A stretch of DNA of 64,000 nt from Desulfovibrio sp. JC010 (GCF_010470675.1 NZ_VOIQ01000009.1:1-64000), one strand, 5' to 3'. Counted from the stretch's first letter, positions 8,045 through 17,661 are shown. Program-made: numbers and translations. Notes: generated by a model from the letters alone, not told the origin.

Positions 8045-8353
8045 CTAGACCTCTTCGATTGTGCATTTCAGCGGGTAGCCTGCCTGCTGTGCAAGCTGCT
8101 TGACCATTTCAACGCGTGTTTCAGCAACTTCGGCCGTGTAAACTCCACAAACCCCAACCCCTTTGTTATGGACCTGAAGCATTATTTTCGTGGATTCCTC
8201 TTCTGTTTTCCTGAAAACCTGCATGAGAATAGCTACAACAAACTCCATGGAAGTGTAATCATCATTGTGCAGCAGCACCCGGAACTTCCGCGGTTCCTTA
8301 AGCTCATCCTCAAGCAGTACATCCGACTCAAAATTTTCTTTATATTCAGCCAT
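8045..8353 (-). CDS. clpS: ClpAP adaptor protein ClpS
   Basis: A 102-residue adaptor that delivers N-degron substrates to ClpA. It has the family core KFRVLLHNDDYTSMEFVV, in which the DD and downstream hydrophobics form the N-terminal-residue pocket. VFRKTEEESTKIMLQVHNKGVGVCGVYTAEVAE follows. The first 20 residues are acidic and flexible, as usual. It is the first gene of clpS-clpA. The 125-base upstream region is AT-rich and probably carries the promoter. Confidence 0.95.
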   Translation of the reverse strand: MAEYKENFESDVLLEDELKEPRKFRVLLHNDDYTSMEFVVAILMQVFRKTEEESTKIMLQVHNKGVGVCGVYTAEVAETRVEMVKQLAQQAGYPLKCTIEEV

Positions 8354-8478
8354 TTTTTTAACTTCAAATATTTTTATGTTTGACTATAGTTAACAATAAG
8401 AACAATTTCCCCACCTGTCGAGGAAGTTTTGTTTATTTTTAAGCTATAAAAAACCTATTGGGCTATAAAACCTGTACC

Positions 8479-9054
8479 TTAAAGCAGAACTTTAACTTCT
8501 TCAGGGGTAAAAACAAAATTTTCATCCGGGTCCAGTCCGGCTTTCATTCTATGGTCCCGGTTCAGTTCATGATAGGTTTTACGGCACGCATCAGCAGATT
8601 CCAACCCGAGCAGATCCGCGCAGGCCAAAATTCCGTCCTCTGTTCCCTCAATTTCAATAAACGGGCCAAAAGGCAACTGATCCAGACAAATATGACAATC
8701 CGCAAAAGCCCACTCTTCCCTGATTTTCTCATAACGAAAAACAGGCGCGTACCCCAGAACCTGCAAGGCGGCTACAGTCTCATCAAAATTAGATACCTCG
8801 GTCTCATGCTCGATATAGACCTTGGCTTTTCCCGAAACAGGCCCGGAAGGGATTCGCTTGACGGTCATGGTTGTTTTTTCCGCCTGCCGAACGCGCAGCA
8901 GGGCCGATCGCTTGTAAAGGGTACGTCCTGGATCATCTAGAACAATGTTGCGTTCATAATGCCGGGTCAGTAGGTTACCACCCTGCACTGCCATGATCTT
9001 CCGAGCTTTGTCGTGATCTGCATTCAGATATTTCAATTCGGTTTCAAGGGCCAT
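8479..9054 (-). CDS. CYTH-domain protein (class IV adenylate cyclase / triphosphatase family)
   Basis: A 191-residue protein with the CYTH signature ExExK at its start (ETELK, residues 4-8). It has the tunnel-lining basic and acidic pattern of the family (LRVRQAEKTTMTVKR, EHETEVSNFDETV, FIEIEG). CYTH proteins bind triphosphates with metal ions, and members include CyaB adenylate cyclases, thiamine triphosphatase and tripolyphosphatases. Sequence alone does not separate these activities. It resembles the CyaB-like branch in length and in the closing YHELNRDH region. It is divergent from the fluoride-channel gene. Confidence 0.8.
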   Translation of the reverse strand: MALETELKYLNADHDKARKIMAVQGGNLLTRHYERNIVLDDPGRTLYKRSALLRVRQAEKTTMTVKRIPSGPVSGKAKVYIEHETEVSNFDETVAALQVLGYAPVFRYEKIREEWAFADCHICLDQLPFGPFIEIEGTEDGILACADLLGLESADACRKTYHELNRDHRMKAGLDPDENFVFTPEEVKVLL

Positions 9055-9123
9055 TTTGCTTTTCTCTCTCAGCTTGAAGTGCTACAAAATATTAATAAAT
9101 AAATGCCACTGAAGGACTTAAAT

Positions 9124-9504
9124 ATGCATAAATTCTTGTACGTCGCGGCAGGCGGAGCAGCTGGAAGCCTCTGCCGCTACCTTGTTTCCGGTGTGGTTCA
9201 GCGCATGGCTGATTCAGCTTTCCCGGCCGGGACATTCGCCGTAAATATGCTCGGTTGCCTGTTTTTCGGATTGGTCACCGGGATGTTTGAAGACCGTCTC
9301 GGATTTCCGCCTGAAATGCGGCTGTTAATCCTGACCGGATTCATGGGCGCATTCACCACCTTCTCAACCTACATGTTCGAATCCGCCAATCTGGTCAAAT
9401 CCGGCCAATGGGTCATGACCGGACTGAATATCGGCGGACAGAGCATTCTTGGTTTTTTCTGTATTATCGGCGGGCTGGCACTGGGCAGACTGATAGTTTC
9501 CTGA
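9124..9504 (+). CDS. crcB: fluoride ion channel FluC/CrcB
   Basis: A 126-residue membrane protein of four helices. FluC works as a dual-topology dimer that expels fluoride. Family marks are AAGGAAGSLCRYLVS, the conserved Asn in TFAVNMLGCLFFGL, and GFMGAFTTFSTYMFE, which holds the Phe/Thr residues that line the pore and the central Na+ site. ATG at 9124 is chosen because AAGGA lies seven bases upstream. An in-frame ATG at 9103 would add seven residues and has no ribosome site. No fluoride riboswitch is visible upstream. DUF190 follows after 33 bases. Confidence 0.95.
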   Translation: MHKFLYVAAGGAAGSLCRYLVSGVVQRMADSAFPAGTFAVNMLGCLFFGLVTGMFEDRLGFPPEMRLLILTGFMGAFTTFSTYMFESANLVKSGQWVMTGLNIGGQSILGFFCIIGGLALGRLIVS

Positions 9505-9537
9505 TTTCAAATAACTGTATTAACCGGAGTACCTGAT

Positions 9538-9885
9538 ATGACATTAACCGAAAAGGCTGTAAGACTCAAAATCTTTACCGGAGAAGAAAACAGGCTCAAG
9601 CACCGCCCCCTATATGAAGTAATAGTTGAGGAAGCCCGCAATCAGGGACTTGCCGGAGCATCCGTCTACCGGGGGGTGATGGGTTACGGTGCCAACAGTC
9701 AGGTACGTACCACGTCCATTCTCAGACTTTCCGAGGACCTGCCGTTAATCATCGAAATCATCGACAAGGCGGACAAAATCGAAAAATTCACAGAATTCCT
9801 GAGCGAGAACATGACCGAAGGTCTCGTCACCTCGGAAGAGATCGAGATAGTAATCCACAAGCATAACAAAGGCGAAAAACAGTAA
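9538..9885 (+). CDS. DUF190 family protein
   Basis: A 115-residue DUF190 protein with a GlnB-like (PII) ferredoxin fold. The motif RHRPLYEVIVEEA is seen as KHRPLYEVIVEEARNQGLAGASVYRG, followed by GYGANSQVRT. These proteins are common neighbours of crcB. A regulatory role for the channel is assumed from context and not proven. The gene forms a two-gene unit with crcB and converges with cheB, the stop codons being only a few bases apart. Confidence 0.9.
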   Translation: MTLTEKAVRLKIFTGEENRLKHRPLYEVIVEEARNQGLAGASVYRGVMGYGANSQVRTTSILRLSEDLPLIIEIIDKADKIEKFTEFLSENMTEGLVTSEEIEIVIHKHNKGEKQ

Positions 9886-9890
9886 TCAGC

Positions 9891-10964
9891 CTAGCGGTTG
9901 CAGAAATTAACCACCGCTCCGGGAATATTCTTGAGCGGCATGATCTTATCCACCCCACCCAGCTTGATGGCTTCCTGCGGCATACCGAAAACAACGCAGG
10001 AAGCTTCATCCTGCGCAATGCAATGCGTTCCGACATCGTGCATTTCTTTCATGCCCTTGGCCCCGTCATCGCCCATTCCGGTCATAATCACCGCAACAGC
10101 ATTTTTACCGGCACTGGAAGCACCGGAACGGAAAAGAACGTCCACAGAGGGTCTGTGGCGACTGACCAGAGGCCCGTCTTTAATTTCAACATAATAACGG
10201 GCACCGGAACGCTTGAGCAGCATATGTTTGTTGCCCGGTGCAATCAGGGCCTGTCCTCGCAAAATACTGTCCCCGTCACGAGCTTCTTTTACGGTAATAC
10301 GGCAGATTGCGTTCAGTCTTGAGGCAAATGCGGCTGTGAATTTCTCCGGCATATGCTGCACGATTGCTATACCCGGACAATCAAGGGGCATACTCTGCAG
10401 AAAATTCTGAATTGCTTCGGTTCCCCCGGTGGAAGCACCTACCAGCACTACTTTTTCCGTAGTCTGCAGGGTTGTGGTCTTGGGGCGGGACTTAGGCAGA
10501 ACCGCATCAGCCGAAAGCTTGGGCTGCACAGTCATGGGCCGGGCGGAAAGCTTGCGCGGCTTGGTCATGGCTGCGGCTTTAACTACATCACAAACACGGA
10601 TGCTTGATTCTTCAAAAAATTGCTTGGTTCCGACTTTGGGTTTGGTGATGACATCAATTGCCCCGTACTCAATAGCCTTCATATATGCGTCAGACCCCTG
10701 CTCGGTGAGCGTGGAACAAATCACCACCGGGATGGGATGCTGGGTCATGAGCTTGCGTAAAAAGGTCAGTCCGTCCATCTTTGGCATCTCAATATCAAGA
10801 GTGATCACATCAGGGATAATCCGCTTCATAATCTCAGCAGCGGCAAAAGGATCTCCGGCACTGCCAACAACTTCTATGGACGCATCTGTTGAAAAAAGCT
10901 GCTGCAATGCCTGACGAACCAAAGCAGAATCATCAACAATCAAAACCTTTGTTTTCTTCTTCAT
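9891..10964 (-). CDS. cheB: chemotaxis protein-glutamate methylesterase CheB
   Basis: A 357-residue response regulator-esterase that removes methyl groups from chemoreceptors. The receiver domain covers residues 1-120 ([12 protein letters not shown]; phosphorylation Asp in [13 protein letters not shown]). A linker of about 60 residues rich in Lys/Pro follows. The esterase domain has the triad Ser in [11 protein letters not shown], His in [10 protein letters not shown] and Asp in [12 protein letters not shown]. It is the last gene of cheA-cheR-cheB, two bases after cheR. No cheW or receptor gene is in the window, so this may be one of several chemotaxis-like systems in the genome. Confidence 0.96.
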   Translation of the reverse strand: MKKKTKVLIVDDSALVRQALQQLFSTDASIEVVGSAGDPFAAAEIMKRIIPDVITLDIEMPKMDGLTFLRKLMTQHPIPVVICSTLTEQGSDAYMKAIEYGAIDVITKPKVGTKQFFEESSIRVCDVVKAAAMTKPRKLSARPMTVQPKLSADAVLPKSRPKTTTLQTTEKVVLVGASTGGTEAIQNFLQSMPLDCPGIAIVQHMPEKFTAAFASRLNAICRITVKEARDGDSILRGQALIAPGNKHMLLKRSGARYYVEIKDGPLVSRHRPSVDVLFRSGASSAGKNAVAVIMTGMGDDGAKGMKEMHDVGTHCIAQDEASCVVFGMPQEAIKLGGVDKIMPLKNIPGAVVNFCNR

Positions 10965-10966
10965 AA

Positions 10967-11836
10967 CTAAACCTTTTGATAAACAGTGGGAGCAATCTGC
11001 CTGACCGGAAGTTCCATTCCTGAAATACTCTCTGAATGCCCAATAAACAGGTAACCACCTCTGGATAGAGTTGAGCAGAATTTCTGAAACAGGGTGTACT
11101 GAGTAGCCCTATCAAAATATATGACAACGTTGCGACAGAAAATTATATCTTTCTGATCCTTAAAAGGAAAAGGCTCCATAAAATTCAAACGTTTGAAATC
11201 AACCTTATTCCTTAATTCAGGTTTCATGCGGACCAGCGGCTTAGCCTTATCCTTACTTTTAAGCAGATACTTTTTCTTCAAGGCCATAGGCACCACATCC
11301 ACTTTATTCATGGGATAAACTGCGTTCATGGCCTTGCGCAGAATATCAGTGGAAATGTCCGTAGCCAGCAATGAATATTTGAAATTAGCATTCTTTTCCG
11401 CAAACTCATTCATAACCATGCACAGAGTGTAAGGCTCTTCACCGCTGGAACATCCGGCAGACCAGACTTTGACCGGCCGACTATTACGCTGTGTCAAATC
11501 TGGTAAAATGGTACTGAGCATAAGCTCAAAATGTTTCGGTTCCCTGAAAAAATCCGTAGTATTGGTGGTAACCACGTCAATGAGCTGGGTCAGCTCCCTT
11601 TCAAAACCACCGGGGCTGAACAAAAAATCGCAATACTGGGAATGACTGGCAAAACCGAGAGCACGCAACCTTTTCTGAAGACGGGCCTCCAGCATGGTCT
11701 TCTTGGAAGGCGGCATCTTGATCCCGAATTCCTCTTTGATCAGCTTGCTGAATTTACCGAAATCAGCATCTGACATTTTGGGATTCAAATTCAGCGGTCC
11801 CCGGCCCTTATCCTGCTTATCTTTCTTCGCAGCCAT
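10967..11836 (-). CDS. cheR: chemotaxis methyltransferase CheR
   Basis: A 289-residue SAM-dependent methyltransferase that methylates receptor glutamates. The N-terminal all-alpha CheR_N domain has [22 protein letters not shown]. The catalytic domain has [15 protein letters not shown], the SAM loop [27 protein letters not shown] and a C-terminal [11 protein letters not shown]. Its ATG overlaps the cheA stop by one base, so translation is coupled. The first 20 residues are Lys-rich. Confidence 0.96.
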   Translation of the reverse strand: MAAKKDKQDKGRGPLNLNPKMSDADFGKFSKLIKEEFGIKMPPSKKTMLEARLQKRLRALGFASHSQYCDFLFSPGGFERELTQLIDVVTTNTTDFFREPKHFELMLSTILPDLTQRNSRPVKVWSAGCSSGEEPYTLCMVMNEFAEKNANFKYSLLATDISTDILRKAMNAVYPMNKVDVVPMALKKKYLLKSKDKAKPLVRMKPELRNKVDFKRLNFMEPFPFKDQKDIIFCRNVVIYFDRATQYTLFQKFCSTLSRGGYLFIGHSESISGMELPVRQIAPTVYQKV

Positions 11837-14013
11837 CAGCCTGCCGCCTTTACTTCTGCCAGAACTGTCCGGAAAAGTTTTGGAATATCAAGAATCAATG
11901 CAAGGGTTCCGTCACCTTTGATAGTTGCGCCGGAAATGCCTTCCACATCTCTGTACACACGGCCCAGACTCTTAATTACAGTCTGGTGCTCACCGATAAC
12001 AGTATCAACGACAACACCGATCCTGCTGCCTTCAAGCCCGGTAATTACAATCTGCTCAATGGGAGGGGATTCACCCTCAACTTCAAACCACTCGCGTATC
12101 CTGATGTAAGGAACAATTTCCCCGCGCAGGTTTACAAACTGCTGCCCGTTGGCTTCCTCCACATCCTTGGCGGTAAGTTCAACACATTCCTCTACAAGTG
12201 AAAGCGGAATAACAAAATAATCATCGCTGACCCGGACCTGCAATCCGTCAATAATCGCAAGGGTCAGGGGCAGCCTGATAGTTATGATCGTGCCTTTGCC
12301 TTGTTCACTGGTAATGTCGATACTGCCGCGCAGAGAATCAATGGCCCGCTTAACCACGTCCATCCCCACCCCGCGCCCGGAAACATTGGTCACGCTCTGG
12401 GCGGTGGAAAAACCGGGCTCGAAAATAAGGTTGAAAATTTCTTTGTCCGTAAGGTCCTGATCAGCTGAAAGAAGACCTTTCTCAATGGCCTTAACTTTGA
12501 TGGCCTCCTTGGACATGCCTTTTCCGTCATCTTCAATGAGGATCATGACATCGCCGCCGGAATGTTCTGCGGTAAGGGTGATAGTGCCCCGACGAGCCTT
12601 GCCCTCTGAAGCACGGGTTTCCGGATCTTCAATTCCATGATCTATGGAGTTGCGCAGCAGGTGCACAAGAGGATCGCCGAGCCTTTCAATAACCGTCTTA
12701 TCCAGTTCGGTCTCTGCACCATTGGTATGCAGGTCGATCTCCTTGCCCAATTCTTCAGAAAGGTCTCGTACCAACCGCCTAAACTTACTGAAAGTAGTGC
12801 CGATGGGCAGCATACGGATTCCAAGAGTGCTGTCCCGGAGTTCATCGGAAAGACGCTCCAGTTCCTCGGAAAGCGCGGTCAATGAAGGATCGCCTTTTGA
12901 ACTGACTACCTGGCTGATCTGGGCCTGCACAATAACCAGCTCGCCTACAAGGTCCACCAGATAATCAAGTTTTTCCGCCGAAACCCTTATGGATGAAGCG
13001 GTATCAACCTTTTTGCGTGCTTTCTTTGAAGCCGTCTTGAATTGCTTGGTCGCATTCTGTTCGGCCAGTGCGCTGTCCACCTTCTCTTTGCTGACCACAC
13101 CTTTTTCAGTGAGCAACTCACCCAGAGGTTTCTGGTCAGCCAGCACAGCATCAATGGCTTCGGAAGGGACATCCCCCCTTTCCACCAGAATTTCACCGAG
13201 TTTCTTCACCGGACCGGCTTCGACTTCTCCATCAATCTCATCAGCTGGAGCAAAATGGTCGGCAACATCTTCACGGGCCACTTCCCGAACATTCACTGTA
13301 ACCGGAATGTCGGTAAAAAAGAAAATTTCCTCAATAGACATGGAGTCGGAATCACTTTCAAAAACAACATCCCACCATGGCTCAGCGTCTTTATGAAGAA
13401 CCTTGGAACGAATATCCCCCAGCCGTCCCAGTTCCTGCAAAAGAGAATCAAGGCTGTCTTCATCGACTTCACTGCCCGCAGCAACCTTGATAATAATTTG
13501 AAAAAGACTCCGCAGAGGCTGATCTTCAGGTTCTGCGTCAACCTGCTTTTCAGCAGCCGGAGCTTCCGCAGCCTGTTCCTCTGCCGGTTCCGGTTCTTCT
13601 GCAGGGGCAGCAGCCTCAGCAGGCGCACCGCCAAGTGCGCCGGAAGCAACATCCTTCAATCCATCCAGAATGCCGTTGCCAAGAGCAAAGTCACCTTCAC
13701 CGGAAGGAGATTCAAGCATGGAATAAATATGATCGCGAGCAGAAAGAGAAAGGGTCAGCAGGGGTTTTGATATGGCAAGCTCCCCGTTCCTGACCATATC
13801 AAACACGGTCTCAACCTCGTGGGTAAATTCGGCAATAGCTTCAAAACCGAACATGGACCCGGACCCTTTAATTGTATGCAAGGCCCTGAAAACGCGGTTG
13901 ATTATATCCATATCATCAGGAACATCCTCAAGCTCAAGCAATGAGGTTTCAAGTTCACCCAGCAGTTCGTATGCTTCTTCCTTGAAAACTTGAGTGGTCA
14001 TATCATCGGACAT
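11836..14013 (-). CDS. cheA: chemotaxis histidine kinase CheA with extra GspE-N-like region
   Basis: A 725-residue CheA. Domains in order: HPt domain with phospho-His 46 (RALHTIKGSGSMFGF), an Ala/Glu-rich linker, a CheA P2-like region (about residues 155-240, LFQIIIKVAAGSEVDEDSL to FFFTDIPVTVNV), and a pair of similar helical units (about 265-320, KLGEILVERGDVPSEAIDAVL and PLGELLTEKGVVSKEKVDSAL). Then come P3 dimerisation, HATPase (HLLRNSIDHGIEDPETR, EDDGKGM, GRGVGMDVV) and a C-terminal CheW domain. The helical pair resembles the N-terminal unit of type II secretion ATPases and is not part of textbook CheA. First gene of the operon; it phosphorylates CheB and presumably an unlinked CheY. Confidence 0.95.
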   Translation of the reverse strand: MSDDMTTQVFKEEAYELLGELETSLLELEDVPDDMDIINRVFRALHTIKGSGSMFGFEAIAEFTHEVETVFDMVRNGELAISKPLLTLSLSARDHIYSMLESPSGEGDFALGNGILDGLKDVASGALGGAPAEAAAPAEEPEPAEEQAAEAPAAEKQVDAEPEDQPLRSLFQIIIKVAAGSEVDEDSLDSLLQELGRLGDIRSKVLHKDAEPWWDVVFESDSDSMSIEEIFFFTDIPVTVNVREVAREDVADHFAPADEIDGEVEAGPVKKLGEILVERGDVPSEAIDAVLADQKPLGELLTEKGVVSKEKVDSALAEQNATKQFKTASKKARKKVDTASSIRVSAEKLDYLVDLVGELVIVQAQISQVVSSKGDPSLTALSEELERLSDELRDSTLGIRMLPIGTTFSKFRRLVRDLSEELGKEIDLHTNGAETELDKTVIERLGDPLVHLLRNSIDHGIEDPETRASEGKARRGTITLTAEHSGGDVMILIEDDGKGMSKEAIKVKAIEKGLLSADQDLTDKEIFNLIFEPGFSTAQSVTNVSGRGVGMDVVKRAIDSLRGSIDITSEQGKGTIITIRLPLTLAIIDGLQVRVSDDYFVIPLSLVEECVELTAKDVEEANGQQFVNLRGEIVPYIRIREWFEVEGESPPIEQIVITGLEGSRIGVVVDTVIGEHQTVIKSLGRVYRDVEGISGATIKGDGTLALILDIPKLFRTVLAEVKAAG

Positions 14014-14121
14014 AAAGAATTCTCCAAGTCATTTGAATAGGCTGATAAACACTTCTATTTTTAAACATTTAATCAGTTTCAATCAAGCAGTATAATTATC
14101 ATACACGTAAAAAAACAAAAA

Positions 14122-14147
14122 AAGGCTCTTTTCAATCAAAGAGCCTT
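14122..14147 (-). terminator. terminator after the EF-G2 / DUF2062 unit
   Basis: 10-bp stem AAGGCTCTTT / AAAGAGCCTT with a six-base loop, followed on the minus strand by TTTTTTTGTTTTTTT. It separates DUF2062 from cheA. Confidence 0.85.
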
Positions 14148-14216
14148 ATGGTTTTTTCTGTTTCTGATAGATAACAGATGACAAAGCATCACTGTTAACC
14201 CTTATGTTTACAGCAC

Positions 14217-14720
14217 TTATAACTTCTTACGCCTGGCAAGCATCCTCAGAGTCTTACGCCTGCGGTAGCGGCGCACGAAAAACAGGGCGATAAAATATGA
14301 AATAATCGACAGAGGGATGCCGAGCACAACGCCACCGAAAATAAGAATACTCACACCCTGCCAGCCGATATCCATAAAATCTGAAACCTGCCACGCAGCA
14401 GGGTCGAAGGCAATGTCGATGGGCAGAAAAAAAGTCCCGATCTTGAATTGTACATAGTAAAACAGCAACCAATTAAAGGGGTTGGAAACCCAGGTGGCAA
14501 TTGCTGCTGCTATCTTGCTGCTGCGAGTAATAAAGGCCATAACCACTGCGATTACGGTCTGCAGCGGCAATCCCGGAATAACAGGAAAACACCCCCCGAA
14601 AACACCGCATGCCACTCCCATGGCAATATTATGAGGTGAGGCATTGATCCGCATCACCTTGAGATAATATAATTTGAAAAGCCGCTTAAACTTTTCCATC
14701 CTGCTGTAATCTTTCTGCAT
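14217..14720 (-). CDS. DUF2062 membrane protein
   Basis: A 167-residue inner-membrane protein. A basic N-terminus is followed by the DUF2062 core (NIAMGVACGVFGGCFPVIPG, then IATWVSNPFNWLLFYY) with about three to four hydrophobic segments and a very basic tail (RRYRRRKTLRMLARRKKL). The function is not known; some members occur next to or fused with glycosyltransferases. ATG at 14720 is preferred because AAAGGGAAG precedes it. An in-frame upstream codon at 14747 is possible. It follows the EF-G2 gene by about 40 bases and is probably co-transcribed. Confidence 0.8.
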   Translation of the reverse strand: MQKDYSRMEKFKRLFKLYYLKVMRINASPHNIAMGVACGVFGGCFPVIPGLPLQTVIAVVMAFITRSSKIAAAIATWVSNPFNWLLFYYVQFKIGTFFLPIDIAFDPAAWQVSDFMDIGWQGVSILIFGGVVLGIPLSIISYFIALFFVRRYRRRKTLRMLARRKKL

Positions 14721-14758
14721 CAACTTCCCTTTGCTGATTATTTTCAATTGTTCCCGGA

Positions 14759-16807
14759 TTAATCCAGAACATCAAAACTATGGAATTTCATGGCAAAACC
14801 GGCCCTTCCCTGTGTGGCCGATCTCAGATCGGTTGAAAAACCGAACATATTCCGCAGTGGAGACAAAGCCTGAACAATCTTCTGACTGTTACGGTCGAGC
14901 ATATTTTCAATACGCGCGCCCTTGGCTCCGAGAAGACCGATCACATCCCCCACAAATTCTTCAGGAACAGAAACCTCTACATCCATAATCGGTTCCATAA
15001 GCTTGGGAGAGGACGCGCTAAGTGCGGCTTTAAGTGCTTTTCCCGCAGCCATATGATAGCCGGGAACGGATGACTCACCGTCCCGTTTACGCAGCTCAAG
15101 GATGCGCACTTTCACATCCTGAACCGGAAATCCTTTAATCACGCCGCTCTGCAAACCGTCATCAACGCCCTCGGCCACCGCGTCCATCCAATCCGAGGAC
15201 CATGCATCAGGATCAATCTCGAAAACAATATCCCGTCCCGTTCCGCGCTCCTGGGGTTCCACCGCCAGACGCACATAGCCATAATGCTTATCTTCGCCGA
15301 GGAGCTTGTCGAATTCTTCCTCGGCCTCGGCATTACCGCCCGGCACTTCCTGATAAACAACCTGCGGTTTACCGGACCTCGGTTCCAGCTTGTACTCACG
15401 GCGCATGCGGTCCAGCACAACTTCAAGATGCAGTTCGCCCATACCGGAAAGAATGATCTGTCCGGTATCTTCGTCAGTCTTCAAAGCAAGTGTCGGATCT
15501 TCCTGCAGATACTTGTCCAGCACTTCATCAAGCTTATCGGATTCCTCCACATTACGCGGCTCAATGGCCATGGAAATAACCGGCTTGTACAGCTCAATCT
15601 GTTCCAGTACCAGCGGTGTGTCTGCAGTGGATAAGGTATCCCCGGTGCGGGTGTCCTTCAGCCCGGCAGCCCCCACTATGTCGCCTATCCCGGCAACATC
15701 AAGCCGCTCCTTGCGGCCGGCGTGCATTTTGAAAAGACGGGCTATCCGTTCACCCTTCCCCTGCGTGAAATTTGTAACCGTATCCCCGGCCTCAATCTTG
15801 CCGGAATAAATACGCATGAGCACCATCTTACGCCCGGAATCCATGACCACTTTAAATGCAAGAGCCTGAAACGGACCGCCCGCCACAGGCTCAACAACCT
15901 GTTCAACGCCTGTTTTAGGATTAATACCGCTGACCTTGGGAGCCTCAAGCGGACTGGGCAGATATTTGCCGACCCCGTCCATCAGCGGCTGCACGCCCAC
16001 ATTTTTCAATGCCGAACCGGCAAAGACCGGAACCAGCTTCAGTTCAAGAGTCGCCTTACGGATAACTTCATCAATATATGCGGGATCAATATCATCTTCC
16101 AGATAGCGTTCCATGAATTCGTCATCCACTTCGGAAAGCACTTCACACATGCGTTCCCGCCACGGTGCGACCAAGTCCTCATCCTGTGCGTCCAGATCAA
16201 GAGTGTCAAATTCTTCACCGTTGCTGTCCTGATCAAAGACCAGCTTCTTCATGCGGATAACATCATAAACCGCGCTGAATTCATCCCCGGCCCCGTCCGG
16301 GACCTGCACGGGCAGACTTTTAATCCCCAGCTTATCGGACATGGATTCGAGCACCGCATCAAAATCAGCACCCAAGCGATCCATTTTATTAATGAATACA
16401 AGCTTGGGAACCCTGTAGGACTCGCTCTGACGCCAGACAGTTTCCGACTGCGGCTCTACCCCGCCCACAGCACAGAAAACCCCCACCGCGCCATCCAGAA
16501 CACGCAGAGAGCGTTCCACTTCTATAGTAAAGTCAACGTGTCCGGGGGTATCAATGATATTGACGGTCTTATCATCCCAATAGCAGGTAGTTACAGCGGA
16601 TGTAATCGTAATTCCGCGCTCCTGCTCTTCGGGCATATAGTCCATGGTAGCGGTGCCTTCATGCACCTCCCCCAGTCTGTGGATGCGACCAGAGAAATAA
16701 AGCATACGTTCGGTAACCGTGGTCTTACCCGCGTCAATATGGGCAATTACTCCTATATTGCGTATCTTTCCAATACCTTTCACAGAAAAATCAGGCTTAG
16801 CATTCAC
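14759..16807 (-). CDS. fusA: second elongation factor G (EF-G2 type)
   Basis: A 682-residue translational GTPase. G1 AHIDAGKTTV, switch II DTPGHVDF and G4 NKMD are intact, followed by domains II-V ending FSTDLRSATQGRAGFAMKFHSFDVLD. It is not in a str operon (no rpsL, rpsG or tuf nearby). It carries an acidic insertion at GNAEAEEEFDKLLGEDKHYG in domain IV and a shortened domain IV loop compared with standard EF-G. That fits the EF-G2 paralogue group. In some bacteria the two EF-Gs divide translocation and ribosome recycling, but which role applies here is inference. It is followed by DUF2062. Confidence 0.85.
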   Translation of the reverse strand: MNAKPDFSVKGIGKIRNIGVIAHIDAGKTTVTERMLYFSGRIHRLGEVHEGTATMDYMPEEQERGITITSAVTTCYWDDKTVNIIDTPGHVDFTIEVERSLRVLDGAVGVFCAVGGVEPQSETVWRQSESYRVPKLVFINKMDRLGADFDAVLESMSDKLGIKSLPVQVPDGAGDEFSAVYDVIRMKKLVFDQDSNGEEFDTLDLDAQDEDLVAPWRERMCEVLSEVDDEFMERYLEDDIDPAYIDEVIRKATLELKLVPVFAGSALKNVGVQPLMDGVGKYLPSPLEAPKVSGINPKTGVEQVVEPVAGGPFQALAFKVVMDSGRKMVLMRIYSGKIEAGDTVTNFTQGKGERIARLFKMHAGRKERLDVAGIGDIVGAAGLKDTRTGDTLSTADTPLVLEQIELYKPVISMAIEPRNVEESDKLDEVLDKYLQEDPTLALKTDEDTGQIILSGMGELHLEVVLDRMRREYKLEPRSGKPQVVYQEVPGGNAEAEEEFDKLLGEDKHYGYVRLAVEPQERGTGRDIVFEIDPDAWSSDWMDAVAEGVDDGLQSGVIKGFPVQDVKVRILELRKRDGESSVPGYHMAAGKALKAALSASSPKLMEPIMDVEVSVPEEFVGDVIGLLGAKGARIENMLDRNSQKIVQALSPLRNMFGFSTDLRSATQGRAGFAMKFHSFDVLD

Positions 16808-16830
16808 AGGTCACCTTCCCGGTCTATAGC

Positions 16831-17631
16831 TTATTCAGCAACAGCAAGAGCTACACATTCCCGCTTGAAAAAGGAGCAGTTAAAACCATTCCATAGCCAG
16901 CAACCTTCCTGACCGTGAGTCAGTACAATGCTGAAATTCAGCAAGGCATCGCCCACAAGCTCAGCAGGGACTACTGCTGCATCGGATTCAACTTCAGCGA
17001 GGGAATCCTCATCCACTTCAACAAAATCAACATCAGGATGAACAAAAGCAAGCACATCCATGTCCGGGGAATCTTCTTCCTTACAGACGGATATACTGGA
17101 AATTTCCGGGGCACGCCAGTAGCGCACACCGGGACCGTACGGCAGCAGCATGAGATCAGTACGCAGGTCAACAATGGCACCGTCAGAGCCGGAAGACATC
17201 AAATGCTCAAGCAGTTCTTCGATCTTGTTCTGCGGCAGTTTGACCACGTCCTCCTGTCCTGCCAGTTCAAATCCGGCCAGCACAGCCTGCGAAATTTCGC
17301 CCTCTCCGCCAAAAACCGCAAGCACATTTTTCACACCGGCAGCAAGGGCCGGAACCAGCGCGGCCAGAATACGTACCGGGGAAACGGATTTCGCGTCCAG
17401 CAAAAGCACGGTCCACTCCAACGGCGTACTGGTTACTTCAGTTTCAAAGCCGCCGCGCCATGTATTCACGTCCCATGTCTTAAGCGGTGCGTCCGGAGAA
17501 TTTACTCCGTACACCTGTGCGATGGTCTTTTTCAGCCACGCACGCTGGGGCGGCAGGGTCGCTTCATAAGCCGCGCCAAAAGTTTCGTCTTCTACTTGAT
17601 ATTCCTGCAACCATTCTGGAAATTGAAACAT
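16831..17631 (-). CDS. conserved protein of unknown function
   Basis: A 266-residue soluble protein starting MFQFPEWLQEYQVEDETFG. Residues 60-125 (EWTVLLLDAKSVSPVRILAAL, then GVKNVLAVFGGEG) have the alternating pattern of a nucleotide-binding alpha/beta fold, loosely like the NAD-binding lobe of histidinol or aldehyde dehydrogenases. No catalytic motif supports enzyme status. The start ATG at 17631 is preferred over longer options because GGAGG stands nine bases upstream. That GGAGG is part of a short GCCTCCGGCGG relic of the family B repeat. It stands alone between a terminator and the EF-G2 gene. Confidence 0.7.
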   Translation of the reverse strand: MFQFPEWLQEYQVEDETFGAAYEATLPPQRAWLKKTIAQVYGVNSPDAPLKTWDVNTWRGGFETEVTSTPLEWTVLLLDAKSVSPVRILAALVPALAAGVKNVLAVFGGEGEISQAVLAGFELAGQEDVVKLPQNKIEELLEHLMSSGSDGAIVDLRTDLMLLPYGPGVRYWRAPEISSISVCKEEDSPDMDVLAFVHPDVDFVEVDEDSLAEVESDAAVVPAELVGDALLNFSIVLTHGQEGCWLWNGFNCSFFKRECVALAVAE

Positions 17632-17661
17632 AATAGATGCCTCCGGCGGTGTGTAAATAAA

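Noticed and set aside
9055-9123. Fluoride riboswitch before crcB
   Set aside because: The conserved motif of that riboswitch is not present in the short leader.
15722-16912. Long plus-strand frame inside the EF-G2 gene
   Set aside because: It is antisense to intact GTPase motifs. Shadow.
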